A stretch of 45,472 nt of DNA, from contig JAKAUR010000004.1 of NCBI GenBank assembly GCA_021827665.1, positions 1 through 45,472 on the forward strand. The letters run 5' to 3'. Below, in pieces: positions 1 through 8,121 of this stretch; within the stretch, counting starts at the first letter, position 1, and every line of letters begins with the position of its first letter. Position numbers and translations under genes: made by a program. The DNA is from Microcaldota archaeon (GTDB lineage Archaea > Micrarchaeota > Micrarchaeia > Micrarchaeales > Micrarchaeaceae). Below the pieces are notes generated by a model that saw only the letters and a list, made by a program, of their open reading frames with translations, ran no database searches and was not told the origin of the DNA.

Positions 1-2733
1 GAGAATGTGGCGCTTAACATCAATCCAGATGTTGAGAACGTAGGCAACGCAGCGCAGCTTATGAACGGGCAGTCCTATACTGAGGTAACGCAGAAGGTCT
101 ACAACAACATATTCGACAAGCTGCTTGGTAAGGTAACAACATACCAATATTATATCCCGCTTACAGAAGACCTGCTTTCCACAGGAGAACACGGACTTGG
201 ATTTACTGAGGACATATCAGCGCCATTATATGTAAGGGGGGCAGACGGAGTATTGAGGCAGGTAACAAACATAAAGATTCCGCAGCAGCTCGCAATCTCA
301 GAGCTTTCAAAGGCATTGGAAACAGACTTTAACATAGCAAACCCCGAAGAGGTCGCAACAGAGACACTTCCTGAGCTTTACAAGGCTGTGGAAGAAGCAG
401 CCTCAAAGGGCGAAGGAATACCATTCCAAGGAAAGATATACAACGTTGATGAATTCATAAAGGCAATGCAGGGCGGTGCATTTGAGCAGAGCAACCTTCC
501 CGCAATAATAGGAAAGGACGGCCAGCCGCTTGAGCCTAAGGAAGTCTTAAATCTTCTCTTTACTCTTAAGAACGATCCGCCAACAGACTTCATAGGCAAT
601 ATGTGGCAGGGGGTGGCACATGGAAACCCAGCCATTTATTCGCAGGGAACAATATACTCAAATCCTTCATTTTTTGACAGGCTTCTCGGCAGGGCGCAGC
701 AGGACCCTCAAGCAACATTTGAGATACTATTAGTATACCTGAAGAACCTTGCAGTCCAAGATTCAGAGATACCCGCAGATGCAGCAGATAGCGTTGCACA
801 GGACACTGCCTTAAAGCTTACAAACAATATAATTGCACTGCAGAACGCAGCAATGAACTATCTTACAACCCATACGGTTGCGGAGCTCCCAGCAGGCTCA
901 GGAATACCAATGCTTACCGCAGGAATGTCTGGCTTAGAAGCAAAGCTATTCGCAGACTTGGTTTCGCAGGGCTTCCTGAACCAGAACGGCAATCCAGTAA
1001 CGCAGAGCAAAGAAGAAGCTCCAGCTCCAAGCGGCGGAACGCAGCAGGGCAATAGCGAATATATTTACATAGAGAACCCAGACGGCACCGTAACAATCCA
1101 GAAAGTGGTTTATACATCCAATGAGCAGCAGGAACAGCAGGAGATAGAAAAGACCGAGCCAGGAGAAGTGGAAAACCAGGAGCAGGCTACAGGAGCAACA
1201 CAAACAACAGAAGGCCGCCAAGAGCAGGTGCAGGCCAATCCTCCAAGCACAAGGACCATTGTTACTCCTATTCCAGGAACGGACTATGTAATAGTGACTG
1301 ACCAGAACGGAAGGGTCATACGCATACACAGGACCAAAGTCAAGGGCGGAGAGAAGACTAAGGAAGCCGCTCCAGCAACGACAGCAGAAGGCGCAGAATC
1401 TTCACAGAAGAGCGCAGAGCGTACCGCACAAGGTCAGCCTGTAAGGGTAATAAGCAAAGCAATCTCAGTCCAGAAGACCATACCTGCAGAGCTTCAGAAA
1501 GAAGCAGAGCAGACTACAACCACCACTACAAATCCAATTCCTGCTCCGCCAACCCCAACGCGTAAGATTATTATACCGTTGCCGTGGCCAACCTGGCCCA
1601 TCGGCGCAGAGGCTAACTACCACATCATAGAACCAGAGGAGAGCGCAAACATATACAGCCCATCCTTGCTTCCGCTATTGCTTCCAGGCTTGGAGAAATA
1701 CGCAGAGGCTTCATACTCCCCGCTCACAGCCACAACAACGTTCAGGCCGTTAAGGAACCCTACTAACTCTCCTTTGGTCCCAGGCACAGAGCCACTGCCT
1801 CAGGGCAACGCAGTCCAATACAACACACAAACCCCTTCAATACAGGGCAGCGCGGTTAATTCCTATTCAGGCTTAAGCTCGTTGGCAAACTCTCCAGCAT
1901 ATTCCAATATGGTTAATACAATCGCAGACCCAGCAACAATGATGCTGATGCAGAACGCAGTTCAGAAGTTTAACGCCCAGTCCCCTATGCCTCTGCCACA
2001 GGGAACATCCACAGTTCCGTTAAGCCCAATGCAGAACGCACAGAACAACCTCCTTACAGCACAGCTTGGCAGTATGCTTAACCCTCCTGCGCCTAACCCT
2101 AATGCGCCATTGACAAATACGCCCCCAAGGCTTTCGCCCTCAATACAGGGAAGGGCATTAAACCCTATGCCATTGGGGCTTAGCAATTCAATGCAGGGAA
2201 GCGCATTAACTAACCCGATACCATTCGCTAACCTAAGCACATTCGGAGGAGGAGCAAACCCAGCAATGACCAGCGTAATGGGTCAAAGCATAGTCCCGAC
2301 AGCCCAGCAGCTAATATCAAGCTTAGGAATAAACACATTGCTTCAGTATCTCAACAAGGTAATGCCACAGACCTTCAACAGCCAGACGCTTCTTTCAGCA
2401 CCAAAGAGTTTAATCCTCCAAGCGATTGAGAAATTGCCTTACGATGTATTGCTAAACATATTCCTAATGCTTCCAATACAGCAGAGGGCAAACCTGATAA
2501 TGTTAGAAGGCTTGGCAACGACCCCGGGAGAGGCAATGATGATGGCTCAGGGTATGTATGGCTTGATACCAGCCACTATGGCCGAAGCGCAGCTCAACGG
2601 AAATATAAAGAAGCGTATGCCGGGAATGGTAAGCCCGATAGCCCAGCCTACGCCGATAACAATGCCCATGCCTATAACACCTGCTCCAATGCCTGTAAGA
2701 ATGGTAAAGCCAAAGGCACCTGTGGTGGTATGA
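1..2733 (+). CDS. Large repeat-bearing protein of the mobile element, 5'-partial, function unknown
   Basis: The reading frame is open at the first base of the window, so the gene probably starts upstream; the first in-window start is a GTG at 7. About 909 residues are visible. Roughly residues 1-340 look globular. Residues 340-540 are low-complexity, rich in Gln, Glu, Thr and Pro. The last 350 residues are Pro/Asn/Gln/Met-rich and carry recurring short motifs (SIQGSAVN, SIQGRALN, SMQGSALT, LPQGNAV). I see no signal peptide or clear membrane helix, and no enzyme motif. Its stop overlaps the start of the zinc-finger recombinase (ATGA), so both probably share a transcript. Size, composition and repeats would suit a virion structural, tail or adhesion protein of a virus-like element, but this is inference. 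I do not recognise the family. Confidence 0.75.
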   Translation, partial: ENVALNINPDVENVGNAAQLMNGQSYTEVTQKVYNNIFDKLLGKVTTYQYYIPLTEDLLSTGEHGLGFTEDISAPLYVRGADGVLRQVTNIKIPQQLAISELSKALETDFNIANPEEVATETLPELYKAVEEAASKGEGIPFQGKIYNVDEFIKAMQGGAFEQSNLPAIIGKDGQPLEPKEVLNLLFTLKNDPPTDFIGNMWQGVAHGNPAIYSQGTIYSNPSFFDRLLGRAQQDPQATFEILLVYLKNLAVQDSEIPADAADSVAQDTALKLTNNIIALQNAAMNYLTTHTVAELPAGSGIPMLTAGMSGLEAKLFADLVSQGFLNQNGNPVTQSKEEAPAPSGGTQQGNSEYIYIENPDGTVTIQKVVYTSNEQQEQQEIEKTEPGEVENQEQATGATQTTEGRQEQVQANPPSTRTIVTPIPGTDYVIVTDQNGRVIRIHRTKVKGGEKTKEAAPATTAEGAESSQKSAERTAQGQPVRVISKAISVQKTIPAELQKEAEQTTTTTTNPIPAPPTPTRKIIIPLPWPTWPIGAEANYHIIEPEESANIYSPSLLPLLLPGLEKYAEASYSPLTATTTFRPLRNPTNSPLVPGTEPLPQGNAVQYNTQTPSIQGSAVNSYSGLSSLANSPAYSNMVNTIADPATMMLMQNAVQKFNAQSPMPLPQGTSTVPLSPMQNAQNNLLTAQLGSMLNPPAPNPNAPLTNTPPRLSPSIQGRALNPMPLGLSNSMQGSALTNPIPFANLSTFGGGANPAMTSVMGQSIVPTAQQLISSLGINTLLQYLNKVMPQTFNSQTLLSAPKSLILQAIEKLPYDVLLNIFLMLPIQQRANLIMLEGLATTPGEAMMMAQGMYGLIPATMAEAQLNGNIKKRMPGMVSPIAQPTPITMPMPITPAPMPVRMVKPKAPVVV
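1837..2210 (+). repeat. Degenerate coding repeats (xIQGxAxN motif) inside the large protein gene
   Basis: Copies starting near 1837, 2140 and 2187 share the core TCAAT(A/G)CAGGG followed by (C/A)AG(C/G)GC and encode SIQGSAVN, SIQGRALN and SMQGSALT. Looser copies encode LPQGNAVQ and LPQGTSTV. Similarity is visible at both DNA and protein level, which points to local duplication inside the C-terminal Pro/Asn-rich domain. Confidence 0.55.
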
Positions 2734-3593
2734 TGGAAAGGCAGCTATATCGAACAAGCTGGCAATTCGTAGATCGTGCGAGCGCAGATAAGACAGTCTA
2801 TGAAATGTTTCAAAAGGCAATGGCGGAAACCACACTCTTCAGGCACAAGCAGCTCTTCTTCCAATACGCGATGTTTCTGTACCTTGCGGGGGCGCGGCGG
2901 GTTGAGCCGTTTTTGTCTCCTGTTTCTGTTATAAAAATGAGCGAAAAAGGTGGGTTATTTTATAAAGTTCAGCACCAAAATGCAAAGCACTTTTCAAGCA
3001 CAAAGATTGTTTGCAAGATTTGTGAGCAAGGCTTCAACTCAATTAAAAAACTACATACTCACCAAGTTGAGACAAGTCACAAAGGATTCCAATACATGGC
3101 AAGCCGCAAAATGCTAAGTTCTATCTTTTATGTTTTCGGCTCTTATGAAGCAGCAATGTTTAGGTACATAACCAACGACAAGCAACAAATAAGATTAGAC
3201 TTTACTCCGCTACTGCCGCCAAGAGCACAGAGTGCAATCGTTGACGGGGAGGTTGTCGACATGCAGCTTTTGGAATCGGGCGTTGCGAAGCTTACAAGAA
3301 AGTTCAAGATCTTCAAAGCAGACATAACGGATGGCAACCAGGTTTATAAGAATAGTTCGATAAGCCCACACCAGTTAAGACATTTAAGAGCCTACGACTT
3401 ATTAGCCAACCATTCAATACCGCTGCACCTCGCGCAGAAGTTATTAGGTTGGAATAGCAGCGATATGGCAGTCAGATATGCAGACATTGCAGGAGTTATA
3501 AACGATGCCGAGACAATGGCGATGTGGCAGAATGTTTTAAACAAACCAAGTACAATAGAAACCAGCACAGCCTTGTTTAACCACATGCCTTAA
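2730..3593 (+). CDS. Tyrosine recombinase with inserted classical C2H2 zinc finger
   Basis: 287 residues. Tyrosine recombinase catalytic signature: first Arg in AGARRVE (R56, matching the usual TGxRxxE), HQLR (H214, R217), LGW (W241 in the usual His/Trp position) and the nucleophile Y250 in RYADI. Between the first Arg and the HxxR box lies a full C2H2 finger: C95-x2-C98-x3-F102-x5-L108-x2-H111-x5-H117, with the Phe and Leu core residues in place. The protein would cut and rejoin DNA through a 3'-phosphotyrosine link; the finger may add DNA recognition. The region before R56 is short, so a full core-binding domain is missing or reduced. Start: ATG at 2730 overlaps the upstream stop; the second ATG at 2733 is an equal alternative. 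It is followed by a 618-bp structured stretch that may hold its target site. Confidence 0.85.
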   Translation: MMERQLYRTSWQFVDRASADKTVYEMFQKAMAETTLFRHKQLFFQYAMFLYLAGARRVEPFLSPVSVIKMSEKGGLFYKVQHQNAKHFSSTKIVCKICEQGFNSIKKLHTHQVETSHKGFQYMASRKMLSSIFYVFGSYEAAMFRYITNDKQQIRLDFTPLLPPRAQSAIVDGEVVDMQLLESGVAKLTRKFKIFKADITDGNQVYKNSSISPHQLRHLRAYDLLANHSIPLHLAQKLLGWNSSDMAVRYADIAGVINDAETMAMWQNVLNKPSTIETSTALFNHMP

Positions 3594-4211
3594 CCCTGAC
3601 GCTCTTTCTTGCCATGGCGGCTGCCCGTGGGCCCACTCCACGCCTGCCATGGCTCTTATTCTCGGAGATTGCCCGTAGGTGCGCAGAATTGCGTTGCTTT
3701 GCGTTTTCTCGTTTGGGCGATAAAGTAATCGGGCTGACCCATTATCTTTTGTTATAACGCAAATGCGAGGCATATTTTTTCTGACCCTAGGCTATGGAAT
3801 GCGATGGTGGTGCGCAATACATGTAGTTGTATATTTTGTAAGTACCAACCTTAGGGCAGCCCCTAATAGGAATTGGTCGCCGGGCTTCAACCAGGTTGGG
3901 TAACGCCATGGGCCACCACGCAGAAGCATAAGCCAGGATCCGCAACGGGCAGGTAAGGATACCCCCTACCCCTGCCTGCCCAGCCTGACCAGCGTATTGG
4001 CTTGCCATAGTATATTGGTTCTGTACAGTGCAGCAAGCAGGAGGTAAGATAAAAGAATCCTAAAGAACAATATGTAATATGTAAATAGTAAATAGTCTAA
4101 TATATCGTTAAGACAAATGAAATATACTCGTGATACGAGTATACCTATTAGGGTTTGAGGTTTGAAAACCTTATAAGAACCAATAATACTAGATAAAATG
4201 TCTTTTCATAA
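3594..4211. other. Non-coding stretch between convergent genes: GC-rich structured part, then AT-rich part with palindrome
   Basis: No convincing gene. The left part (about 3600-4030) is GC-rich and full of inverted repeats: TTTGCGTT (3698-3705) with AACGCAAA (3757-3764); TTAGGG-CAGC-CCCTAA (3851-3866) enclosed by ACCAA/TTGGT (3844-3848, 3873-3877); GGGCAGG (3947-3953) with CCTGCCC (3975-3981). The right part (4055-4211) is AT-rich with a tandem GTAAATA repeat near 4081 and a 9-3-9 palindrome at 4123-4143. CCCTAATAGG at 3862-3871 recurs inverted at 4144-4153. Flanking genes converge on this stretch, so it is not needed for their promoters. A structured RNA, a recombination site for the neighbouring recombinase, or a replication origin are all possible. 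Confidence 0.6.
4123..4143. repeat. Perfect 9-3-9 inverted repeat
   Basis: Arms TATACTCGT and ACGAGTATA are separated by GAT. It lies in the AT-rich half of the stretch between the recombinase and the orphan operon. The layout suits a dimeric binding site such as a recombinase core site or repressor operator, but no function is shown. Confidence 0.7.
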
Positions 4212-4709
4212 CTATTGCATACTTGGCGGGGCGTTTTGGCAATCTTGCAATCTATCGCGCAGTTCATATTCGGCGATTGTACTGTTGCCAATCATTTCGG
4301 GCCAGACCCTATCAAAAATTTCTCGGACTTTGTCGCCTTTATGATTAGGGCATACCCGTTGGACTACTGGCTCGCGTGCCTCCTTGAACTTACGGCGAAC
4401 TTCATCAATTGGAATTTTCAGTAAATTCGAAAAATATTCGCTGAAGTCGACGCGTTGAAGCATGACGATGTCAGGGCTGCGACCATAGGCGCATCGCTCG
4501 CAATAGTTTACGAGATGCCTTCTTTCTATCTCGGCTTCGACAATAGCAAGCCTCCTATCGTGCCAGCTCAGGGGTGCAGGCGGTGGCTTTAGCTCGATGT
4601 CCGCGATGAACTCAGGCCAACTCATCGAGCCTTTCAGCCGCATGAGTTTGTCGTAACTCTCTGCAGGCATAAAGGCGTTCAGCGCCTTAAAAGATCTATA
4701 TTTTTCCAT
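4212..4709 (-). CDS. Orphan element protein with CxxC and CPNH cysteine pairs
   Basis: 165 residues; I do not recognise the family. The N-terminal 40 residues (ALNAFMPAESYDKLMRLKG, then SWPEFIADI) resemble a short helical DNA-binding or ribbon-helix-helix type segment. The middle contains YCERCAYGRSP and the C-terminal half contains RVCPNHKGD; the two Cys/His pairs may bind one zinc. It is the last gene of the minus-strand replication operon. Its ATG at 4709 follows GGTGA and overlaps the end of the preceding gene by 14 bp, which supports co-translation. Confidence 0.65.
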   Translation of the reverse strand: MEKYRSFKALNAFMPAESYDKLMRLKGSMSWPEFIADIELKPPPAPLSWHDRRLAIVEAEIERRHLVNYCERCAYGRSPDIVMLQRVDFSEYFSNLLKIPIDEVRRKFKEAREPVVQRVCPNHKGDKVREIFDRVWPEMIGNSTIAEYELRDRLQDCQNAPPSMQ

Positions 4710-5064
4710 TCAATTCACCTTTTTGCATTAAAAGTTTTTTAGCATTCTGGCGCTTTACTTCAAATTTTTCTCGCTCCTGTTTAGCGAGAAGCTTGTCGAA
4801 TGCGCCATATGCCTTGCGCAATTCAGCTGAGGATGGAGGCTCTGGTGTCAGGCAAGGGCAAAAAGGACAAACAGAGGTTGGAGCTTTTCCTCTGTGCTTC
4901 CATTTGCCGACTGCGCCGCCAGACGTCACATTCATCAGCTGATGATGCGGCTCGGAACAATTTTTGCAATAAATCGCAAGCGAGTATTGGCCATGATAAA
5001 TCGAAATTTCCCAATGGTCGCCTTTGACGACTGTTTGCATTTTTTTAGTATCGTCTTGAGCCAT
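4696..5064 (-). CDS. Orphan zinc-ribbon-like element protein
   Basis: About 122 residues. Two Cys pairs, YCKNC and VCPFC (the latter followed by another Cys), separated by about 30 residues, form a probable zinc ribbon. A lysine- and glutamate-rich helix makes up the C-terminal third (AKQEREKFEVKRQNAKKLL) and could form a coiled coil. The ATG at 5064 is preferred over the GTG at 5073 because GAGGTG sits 6 nt before it. It lies between two other small orphans in the same operon. A nucleic-acid-binding or adaptor role is plausible but inferred. Confidence 0.65.
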   Translation of the reverse strand: MAQDDTKKMQTVVKGDHWEISIYHGQYSLAIYCKNCSEPHHQLMNVTSGGAVGKWKHRGKAPTSVCPFCPCLTPEPPSSAELRKAYGAFDKLLAKQEREKFEVKRQNAKKLLMQKGELNGKI

Positions 5065-5066
5065 TC

Positions 5067-5282
5067 TTACCACCTCACGAAAGTCCCAGGTTTAAGGCGT
5101 TTTGATGCTTTCTGCGAATAATACTGAGCCACAAACTTGTGAATTAGCTCAGATGCAGTCTGCCGATTTAGCCCCGCGATAACCTCTTCTCTTATACCTA
5201 TTTTACGCAGGAGCAGCCGCTGCGCATCGGTTATGGGCTGGTCTGGATATTTGCCTTTATATTGGATTTGCGTTTCCTGCAT
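5067..5282 (-). CDS. Small orphan with helical TxxQ...LxKIGI...ASELI type domain
   Basis: 71 residues. The segment from ITDAQRLLLRKIGI to TASELIHKF resembles a short two-helix module (T-x-x-Q-x3-L-x-K-x-G-I ... A-S-x-L-I) that recurs in phage recombination and replication proteins as I know them; this is pattern similarity, not a confirmed homology. The C-terminus is basic (QKASKRLKPG). The ATG at 5282 follows a near-ideal GGGTGAT ribosome binding site. It is in the minus-strand element operon between the 67-residue and 122-residue orphans. Confidence 0.6.
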   Translation of the reverse strand: MQETQIQYKGKYPDQPITDAQRLLLRKIGIREEVIAGLNRQTASELIHKFVAQYYSQKASKRLKPGTFVRW

Positions 5283-5288
5283 TCTTAA

Positions 5289-5492
5289 TCACCCTATCGC
5301 GTCCTGGAGCCTTGTCCAACACTTTCTGCAGACAATTTCGCGTGGTTCTGCGTCAATCTGAAACAACTCTGCTTCACCAAGGAAGGTTGCTGCAACAGCC
5401 CATTCATGTTCATTCCCAAAAGGGCATTTCTTTGCAAAGTCTGTCGCCTTTTTCAAAGGCTTTTCCATCAAAACTTGTTCAGATTCTCTCAT
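5289..5492 (-). CDS. Small orphan with CPFGNEH and CRKC metal-binding pairs
   Basis: 67 residues from the ATG at 5492, which follows AGGGTGA at good spacing; an upstream ATG at 5519 would overlap the helicase stop and give 76 residues. CPFGNEHEW near the N-terminus and VCRKCWTRLQD near the C-terminus form a likely single zinc site, with a short beta-rich centre (AVAATFLGEAELFQI). It follows the replication helicase directly in the operon. No family recognised. Confidence 0.6.
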   Translation of the reverse strand: MRESEQVLMEKPLKKATDFAKKCPFGNEHEWAVAATFLGEAELFQIDAEPREIVCRKCWTRLQDAIG

Positions 5493-5502
5493 CGTTTTCA
5501 CC

Positions 5503-8121
5503 CTATTCTCCATCAGCATGAGTTAAACGCCAAAGACCCGGCCTCGGGCTGTAAATGTCGCCAATACGCTCCAGTTCTTTCAGAGCGTCCCTAATCTGGT
5601 CAGGATAAAGACCAGCCAAGGCATCGTAGAGCTGCGGGTCAGGGTTGTCAGGGTCAAGGGGAAGGTTAAGCTCCTGGCCCCTGCGGACTGCGGCAAGGAC
5701 TTGCTGGAGCATTCTAAGCTTTGGGTCTTGAGCGTCAGACCCCTGGCTGGAAACCATAGGGCCAGGGGTCGAAGGTGTTTGGGATACAGAAGTGCTGGGC
5801 TGCTGGAAAGGTGTAGAACCAGCAGCCATTGCTGGGCTCTCCTCCTGCCCAGCTGTAGGTAAAGGACTTGACTGAGGAGCGGAAGGGTTGGCAGGTTTGG
5901 CAGGGTCTTTGGGGCTTTGGAGATTTTCAGAAGCGGAATTTGATTGACTTAATTGACTTCCATTTTCTTGGAAGGCATTAAGATTAGGATTTGGCTGTGT
6001 GTAACAAGTTTTGTCGTCGGAAATTTGGGTATTTTCTGATTTTGTCGTCGTAGAAGCAGGGTGTAACGAATTTTCAGCAGTTTTGTCGTCGGAAAAGTTA
6101 GGATTTTGGGGTGTTACACAATTTTCATTTTGTAGACCTATTATTACGGAATTAGCTATAAAGGAAGAATATATGTGTAACTTGTGTAACAGTGTAACAT
6201 TATTATTATTTATATTCAATATCCCTTTTACTTTTTCTGTTACACTTTGCGTTCCACTTGCGTTCCACTGATTATTGCTGTTTTTCTGCATTTCTGCAAC
6301 AGGTATTTTGGCAAAACTGCTTATTGCACTCCCAAACCTGTGCCTGGCTTCCCTATTATAAACCTCGTTTGGCTCGAGTCCCAGAACCGGCGCTAACTCT
6401 TTGAAAGCCCCCAGGTTTCGGAAGCGACCAGAAAGGGGGTGCTTCTGGTCCTTGTTGACATGCGACAGGTACATGCCGCTAACGTAGAGCCACTTTTCGT
6501 CCTTGTCCAGCATAGTACCAAGTTTGACATCGCCCCACCGTCCAGCTGAAATCTGATCGAAATCATTCTGGATTATGAGTACCGCGTCCTCCCTTGGGTC
6601 ACTGCCACCCAGAGCTTCCACCTTGACCTCATCTAAAGCTTCTGGGCTAAGCTTTCCCAAAAATGCAAGACCTAACAGCATAGATGCCACAACTGAATTC
6701 CCATCAGCCAGTCTATATGCCTCAAGTACTGCCTGTTCGAGTTCGTTTGCAGTATGATCCTGTAACCATAGGTAAACCAGCCCACCCTCTTTCACCTTTG
6801 CGGCAAACAAATCGTGCTCCACCCGCTTGGCTGCGTCTATATCTCCCTCTTCGTAGTTGTTTACGTAGAGCCGATTTCCTACAGCCAGGTCATCAGAGAG
6901 GGTACCGACTCCGAGGTAAATATTTGTTTGAGCAGTACTGACTATAGTTGCTTTCATGCTGTATGTAGTTACAGATTGGTCAGCCCTACCTCGTGCCCCT
7001 ATTGCACCCATGCTTTTCGCTTTGAGCAAATCAATAAGCTGCTTACCCACTGCGCCTGCTTCGTCAATAAGAACGGGTAAGTTTGTTGCACTTACCGCAC
7101 TTTCGAATCTAAAAGCGCTTGTAAAGACATCAGAATTCAATAATGTGCCAGCAGCCGGTGAAAGCTCAATGCCAAGATAAAGTTTTACTGCAATCTTAGT
7201 GATCCAAGTTTTACCAGTGAGTGTTGCCCCTGATAAATGCACCATGACCTCTCGAAGCCCTAACTTCCTGATGTTGTTGACTACATTAAATAGGGTTGCC
7301 CCTATTATTATCGTGAGGTCTGCCCTTTGCTTTGGGCTGGCAATGCCCCAGAGCTCTGAGCTTAGCGTTTCTAATTCCCCCCTATTAGTGCTGAGAACGA
7401 GCGCTGCTTTAAGGCGCTGCGCGTACCAGTTGTTTGTATAGACGAGATCAAGTGGTGGCAAGGTTAAATAGTTGTTTATTTCGACAAGCTCAAGTCCATA
7501 TGGTTGTCCTTCCTCAACAGATAACAAGCTCAAGGCTGCAAAAGCAGTATCCCTGTGTTTTATCGGCACTCCGACTTTTATGAAGTAATCTTTCGCAGGC
7601 AGGAATAACTTGTGCTTTTTGTCGAGTACAAAAAGCTCGTTTTCTTTTGCATAAATTAATAAATCGTTGCAGTTAAGTGGAAAAATCTTCTCCCTAAAAC
7701 TTGGATAAGTGCCATTCTTGCCTTGTTCATAGTGCTGAACAACGCATGCTCCTGCGCCGTCCCATAACGCTGCCTTTCTGGTTTCGCCGTTTGCAAATTC
7801 CTCGAGTACGATTGCGTCTCCTTCCTGGTGCAAGTTCAAATTACTGCGCTGTTCCTCGACATAGAGTTGTTCAATAGCTTTTTTTATAGGGCCTTCAAGT
7901 GCCTCTGAATTGCTTTTGTGGGATTCATAAAAGTCTTTACTCACGAAAACGGCCCAATCCTCAGCGCGGAAGTTTACAGTCGTTCCAACAATCTCTCCAG
8001 CAAGTATTCTGGGCTCCAGCAGCTTCAGAAATTCATCAGCACCTTCCTTGCGTATGCTGACGTAGCCGTCACGCTCAAACATTCCTGCCCAGTCTCCAGG
8101 ACTCAAATCTTTGTCAGTCAT
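5503..8121 (-). CDS. AAA+/SF3-like replication helicase of the mobile element
   Basis: 872 residues. An N-terminal 290-residue region of unknown fold precedes an ATPase core: Walker A GATLTGKT (298-305), Walker B LPVLIDEAG (348-356) and a polar sensor-1 segment (STAQTN, 396-401). This layout fits the virus- and plasmid-type initiator helicases (SF3/DUF927-like) that unwind an origin and drive the fork. Residues about 612-800 are a low-complexity Asn/Ser/Pro/Gln linker. The last 65 residues (LYDALAGLYPDQIRDALKE, then GLWRLT) look like a winged helix. GGGGTGGG precedes the ATG at 8121, which overlaps the upstream Sm-like stop (ATGA). The linker-coding DNA contains a cluster of GTGTAAC repeats that may be the origin. 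The assignment rests on motifs, so the exact family is uncertain. Confidence 0.8.
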   Translation of the reverse strand: MTDKDLSPGDWAGMFERDGYVSIRKEGADEFLKLLEPRILAGEIVGTTVNFRAEDWAVFVSKDFYESHKSNSEALEGPIKKAIEQLYVEEQRSNLNLHQEGDAIVLEEFANGETRKAALWDGAGACVVQHYEQGKNGTYPSFREKIFPLNCNDLLIYAKENELFVLDKKHKLFLPAKDYFIKVGVPIKHRDTAFAALSLLSVEEGQPYGLELVEINNYLTLPPLDLVYTNNWYAQRLKAALVLSTNRGELETLSSELWGIASPKQRADLTIIIGATLFNVVNNIRKLGLREVMVHLSGATLTGKTWITKIAVKLYLGIELSPAAGTLLNSDVFTSAFRFESAVSATNLPVLIDEAGAVGKQLIDLLKAKSMGAIGARGRADQSVTTYSMKATIVSTAQTNIYLGVGTLSDDLAVGNRLYVNNYEEGDIDAAKRVEHDLFAAKVKEGGLVYLWLQDHTANELEQAVLEAYRLADGNSVVASMLLGLAFLGKLSPEALDEVKVEALGGSDPREDAVLIIQNDFDQISAGRWGDVKLGTMLDKDEKWLYVSGMYLSHVNKDQKHPLSGRFRNLGAFKELAPVLGLEPNEVYNREARHRFGSAISSFAKIPVAEMQKNSNNQWNASGTQSVTEKVKGILNINNNNVTLLHKLHIYSSFIANSVIIGLQNENCVTPQNPNFSDDKTAENSLHPASTTTKSENTQISDDKTCYTQPNPNLNAFQENGSQLSQSNSASENLQSPKDPAKPANPSAPQSSPLPTAGQEESPAMAAGSTPFQQPSTSVSQTPSTPGPMVSSQGSDAQDPKLRMLQQVLAAVRRGQELNLPLDPDNPDPQLYDALAGLYPDQIRDALKELERIGDIYSPRPGLWRLTHADGE
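5999..6245. repeat. GTGTAAC iteron cluster, candidate replication origin inside the helicase gene
   Basis: GTGTAAC occurs at 5999, 6061, 6175, 6184 and 6192, and its complement GTTACAC at 6113 and 6239: seven exact 7-mers in 247 bp. Copies at 6175, 6184 and 6192 are spaced 9 and 8 bp; several of the others are about 50-60 bp apart. Interleaved are TTTTGTCGTCGGAAA at 6009 and 6081 and an 11-bp partial copy at 6040. A very AT-rich block lies at 6199-6232. The cluster encodes helicase linker residues about 626-708. Repeats plus an AT-rich block is the usual design of iteron origins. Confidence 0.65.

Noticed and set aside
3787-4008. 73-codon minus-strand reading frame in the structured stretch
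   Set aside because: It has no ribosome binding site, its composition follows the GC-rich hairpins, and it resembles no protein.
7290-7308. AATAGGG/CCCTATT hairpin inside the helicase gene as an operator
   Set aside because: It lies in the conserved ATPase region and is explained by codons; related CCCCTATTA words elsewhere in the element partly coincide with ribosome binding sites.
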